This document shows positions 62,713-64,000 of a stretch of DNA of 64,000 bases, piece after piece. Each line of letters begins with the position of its first letter. Position 1 is the stretch's first letter. Source of the DNA: an uncultured Pelagibacteraceae bacterium (lineage in GTDB: Bacteria; Pseudomonadota; Alphaproteobacteria; Pelagibacterales; Pelagibacteraceae); assembly GCA_902578935.1 (NCBI GenBank), contig CACHEU010000002.1:1-64000 (forward strand), in the 5' to 3' direction. The notes beneath the pieces are model-generated. The model worked only from the letters and a program-made list of their open reading frames with translations, did not search any database and was not told the DNA's origin. The position numbers were made by a program, and so were the translations under genes.

Positions 62713-64000
62713 ATGGAGAAAATTTTCACTAGTTTGGACATACGTGATCCAGGACTTAGAACATTACCACCAGGAGTTGAAAGATATTATGTTGAAGGTG
62801 GAGGACTGTCAGTTTTAGAAGTTTTGCCAGAAGATAAATTAGAAATTGTTAATGATGAAGGCAAACAGATCTGTGAAGTCATAGCCTTTAACTCTAAAGG
62901 GAAATGCGACTTATCAATTTTAAATTTAAAAGAAAACGCTGATGCTGGTTTCTCAAAAAAAACAATTTCACAAGATGAAAAGATTTCGAAACTATTTAAA
63001 CGTAAAAACATAGATCTTAATAAAGCAAAATCATCAATAATATTTGACAAAGATTGTCCCGTTGGTGAAAAAATAACTTTAAAGTCAAAAGACAAATGTA
63101 CAGTAATGATAGCCGCTCCCGGCGAAGCTATGAATGTACATAGTCAAAACCCTCCAACTGATTTAACTATCTTTTTGAATAAATCTAAATTTGAAGAGGA
63201 AGATGAACAATATGTTTTGCCTGAGCCTCTTGGTGACGTTAGAGATGAGAAATTTATCAAAAGACGTACCGTTGAAACTTATGAAGTAAAAAAAGGAGAA
63301 TATATTCAGATCATAGATACAGGCGGCAGACAGTGTTCGGACTTTTTAGCTTTTGATAAAGCAAAATTAGATAAAAGGATTGAAAGCATAATTGATGCTA
63401 CAGGAACTCGTACATTTATGGGCTCTGCTTATCCTGGTCCCGGTTTGTTTTCCAAGTTTCTTGATGCATATCATGATCCAATGGTAGAGGTTGTTCGAGA
63501 TACCGTTGGTAGACACGATACTTTTAATTACGCATGTACCGCAAAATACTATGAGGATATGGGTTACTTTGGACACATAAATTGTTCAGAGAATTTTAAT
63601 AAAGCTTTAAAAAAATATGAAGTAAAACCGAGAAAAGGGTGGACCGCCATTAATCTTTTTTTTAATACAAATATTAGTCAATTAAATGTTGCATCCTTTG
63701 ATGAACCTTGGTCAAGACCGGGAGATTATGTGTTATTTAGAGCCACAAAAGATTTAATTTGTGCTTCTTCAGCTTGTCCTTGCGATGTTGATCCAGCAAA
63801 TGGATGGAATCCAACCGATATATTTGTTAGAACTTATCCTAAGGAACAAAAATATTCAAAAGCTATAGCGTTTAGAATGAAAGAAGACTCAAAGCCTAAG
63901 TTGACCAAAGAAACTGGATTTCACAGCAAAACTTCAAAACTCACTAGAAACTTTGTTGATTACAATGGCTATTGGCTAGCTAATAATTATACAAATTACG
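62713..64000 (+). CDS. DUF1989 + GcvT-like protein, probable trimethylamine N-oxide demethylase (Tdm) (3' truncated by window edge)
   Basis: Open frame to window end: QIIDTGGRQCSDFLAF...DTVGRHDTFNYACTAKYYEDMGY...ASSACPCDVDPANGWNPTDIFVRTY (DUF1989), then start of aminomethyltransferase-like domain; divergent from TMAO/betaine-type SBP gene; not in ORF track because no stop in window. Confidence 0.75.
   Translation, partial: MEKIFTSLDIRDPGLRTLPPGVERYYVEGGGLSVLEVLPEDKLEIVNDEGKQICEVIAFNSKGKCDLSILNLKENADAGFSKKTISQDEKISKLFKRKNIDLNKAKSSIIFDKDCPVGEKITLKSKDKCTVMIAAPGEAMNVHSQNPPTDLTIFLNKSKFEEEDEQYVLPEPLGDVRDEKFIKRRTVETYEVKKGEYIQIIDTGGRQCSDFLAFDKAKLDKRIESIIDATGTRTFMGSAYPGPGLFSKFLDAYHDPMVEVVRDTVGRHDTFNYACTAKYYEDMGYFGHINCSENFNKALKKYEVKPRKGWTAINLFFNTNISQLNVASFDEPWSRPGDYVLFRATKDLICASSACPCDVDPANGWNPTDIFVRTYPKEQKYSKAIAFRMKEDSKPKLTKETGFHSKTSKLTRNFVDYNGYWLANNYTNY

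Noticed and set aside
62787-63095. Minus-strand 102-aa ORF near the right end
   Set aside because: Fully antisense to the long open DUF1989 frame starting at 62713, which has clear family motifs.

Overview
The window is a gene-dense, AT-rich, streamlined alphaproteobacterial chromosome segment. Gene content and order suggest SAR11 / Candidatus Pelagibacter. This rests on recognised protein families and synteny; no database search was run. Main regions: (1) 1-7.3 kb, the end of a surface-polysaccharide island (SPASM radical-SAM tail, rfbF/rfbG CDP-sugar genes, epimerases, glycosyltransferases, O-antigen ligase-like protein), ending at tRNA-Val(GAC) and a lone 5S rRNA. (2) 7.6-20 kb: rpmJ, pntAA/AB/B, transaldolase, a hydratase, tRNA-fMet, csp, rpsU, purE, DUF1013, rpmE, suhB, efp, thiE, fba, pgk, tkt. 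(3) 20-36 kb: zapA, fau, ymdB, yebC, a RuvC-like nuclease, tolQRAB-pal-cpoB, tilS, ftsH, folP, glmM, thiD, purA. (4) 36-55.5 kb: rpoH, rluD, tRNA-Arg, a GT17-like transferase, an ABC-2 exporter, Sua5, xseB, ispA, dxs, aroC, pdxH, ispB, sohB, glyQS, ppdK, nadC, nadA, tRNA-Leu. (5) 55.6-64 kb, an accessory cluster with two free-standing glutamine amidotransferases, a TMAO/betaine-type ABC transporter with a MORN-repeat gene and a membrane protein embedded in it, and a divergent DUF1989-GcvT-like protein resembling trimethylamine N-oxide demethylase. Main points for follow-up: rpsU appears to start at ATT; a phage-type RuvC-like gene sits at the ruvC locus with ruvAB missing; the TMAO-type cluster has a 21-bp palindrome and an internal terminator; four conserved genes each carry a single-base homopolymer overcall, probably sequencing error.
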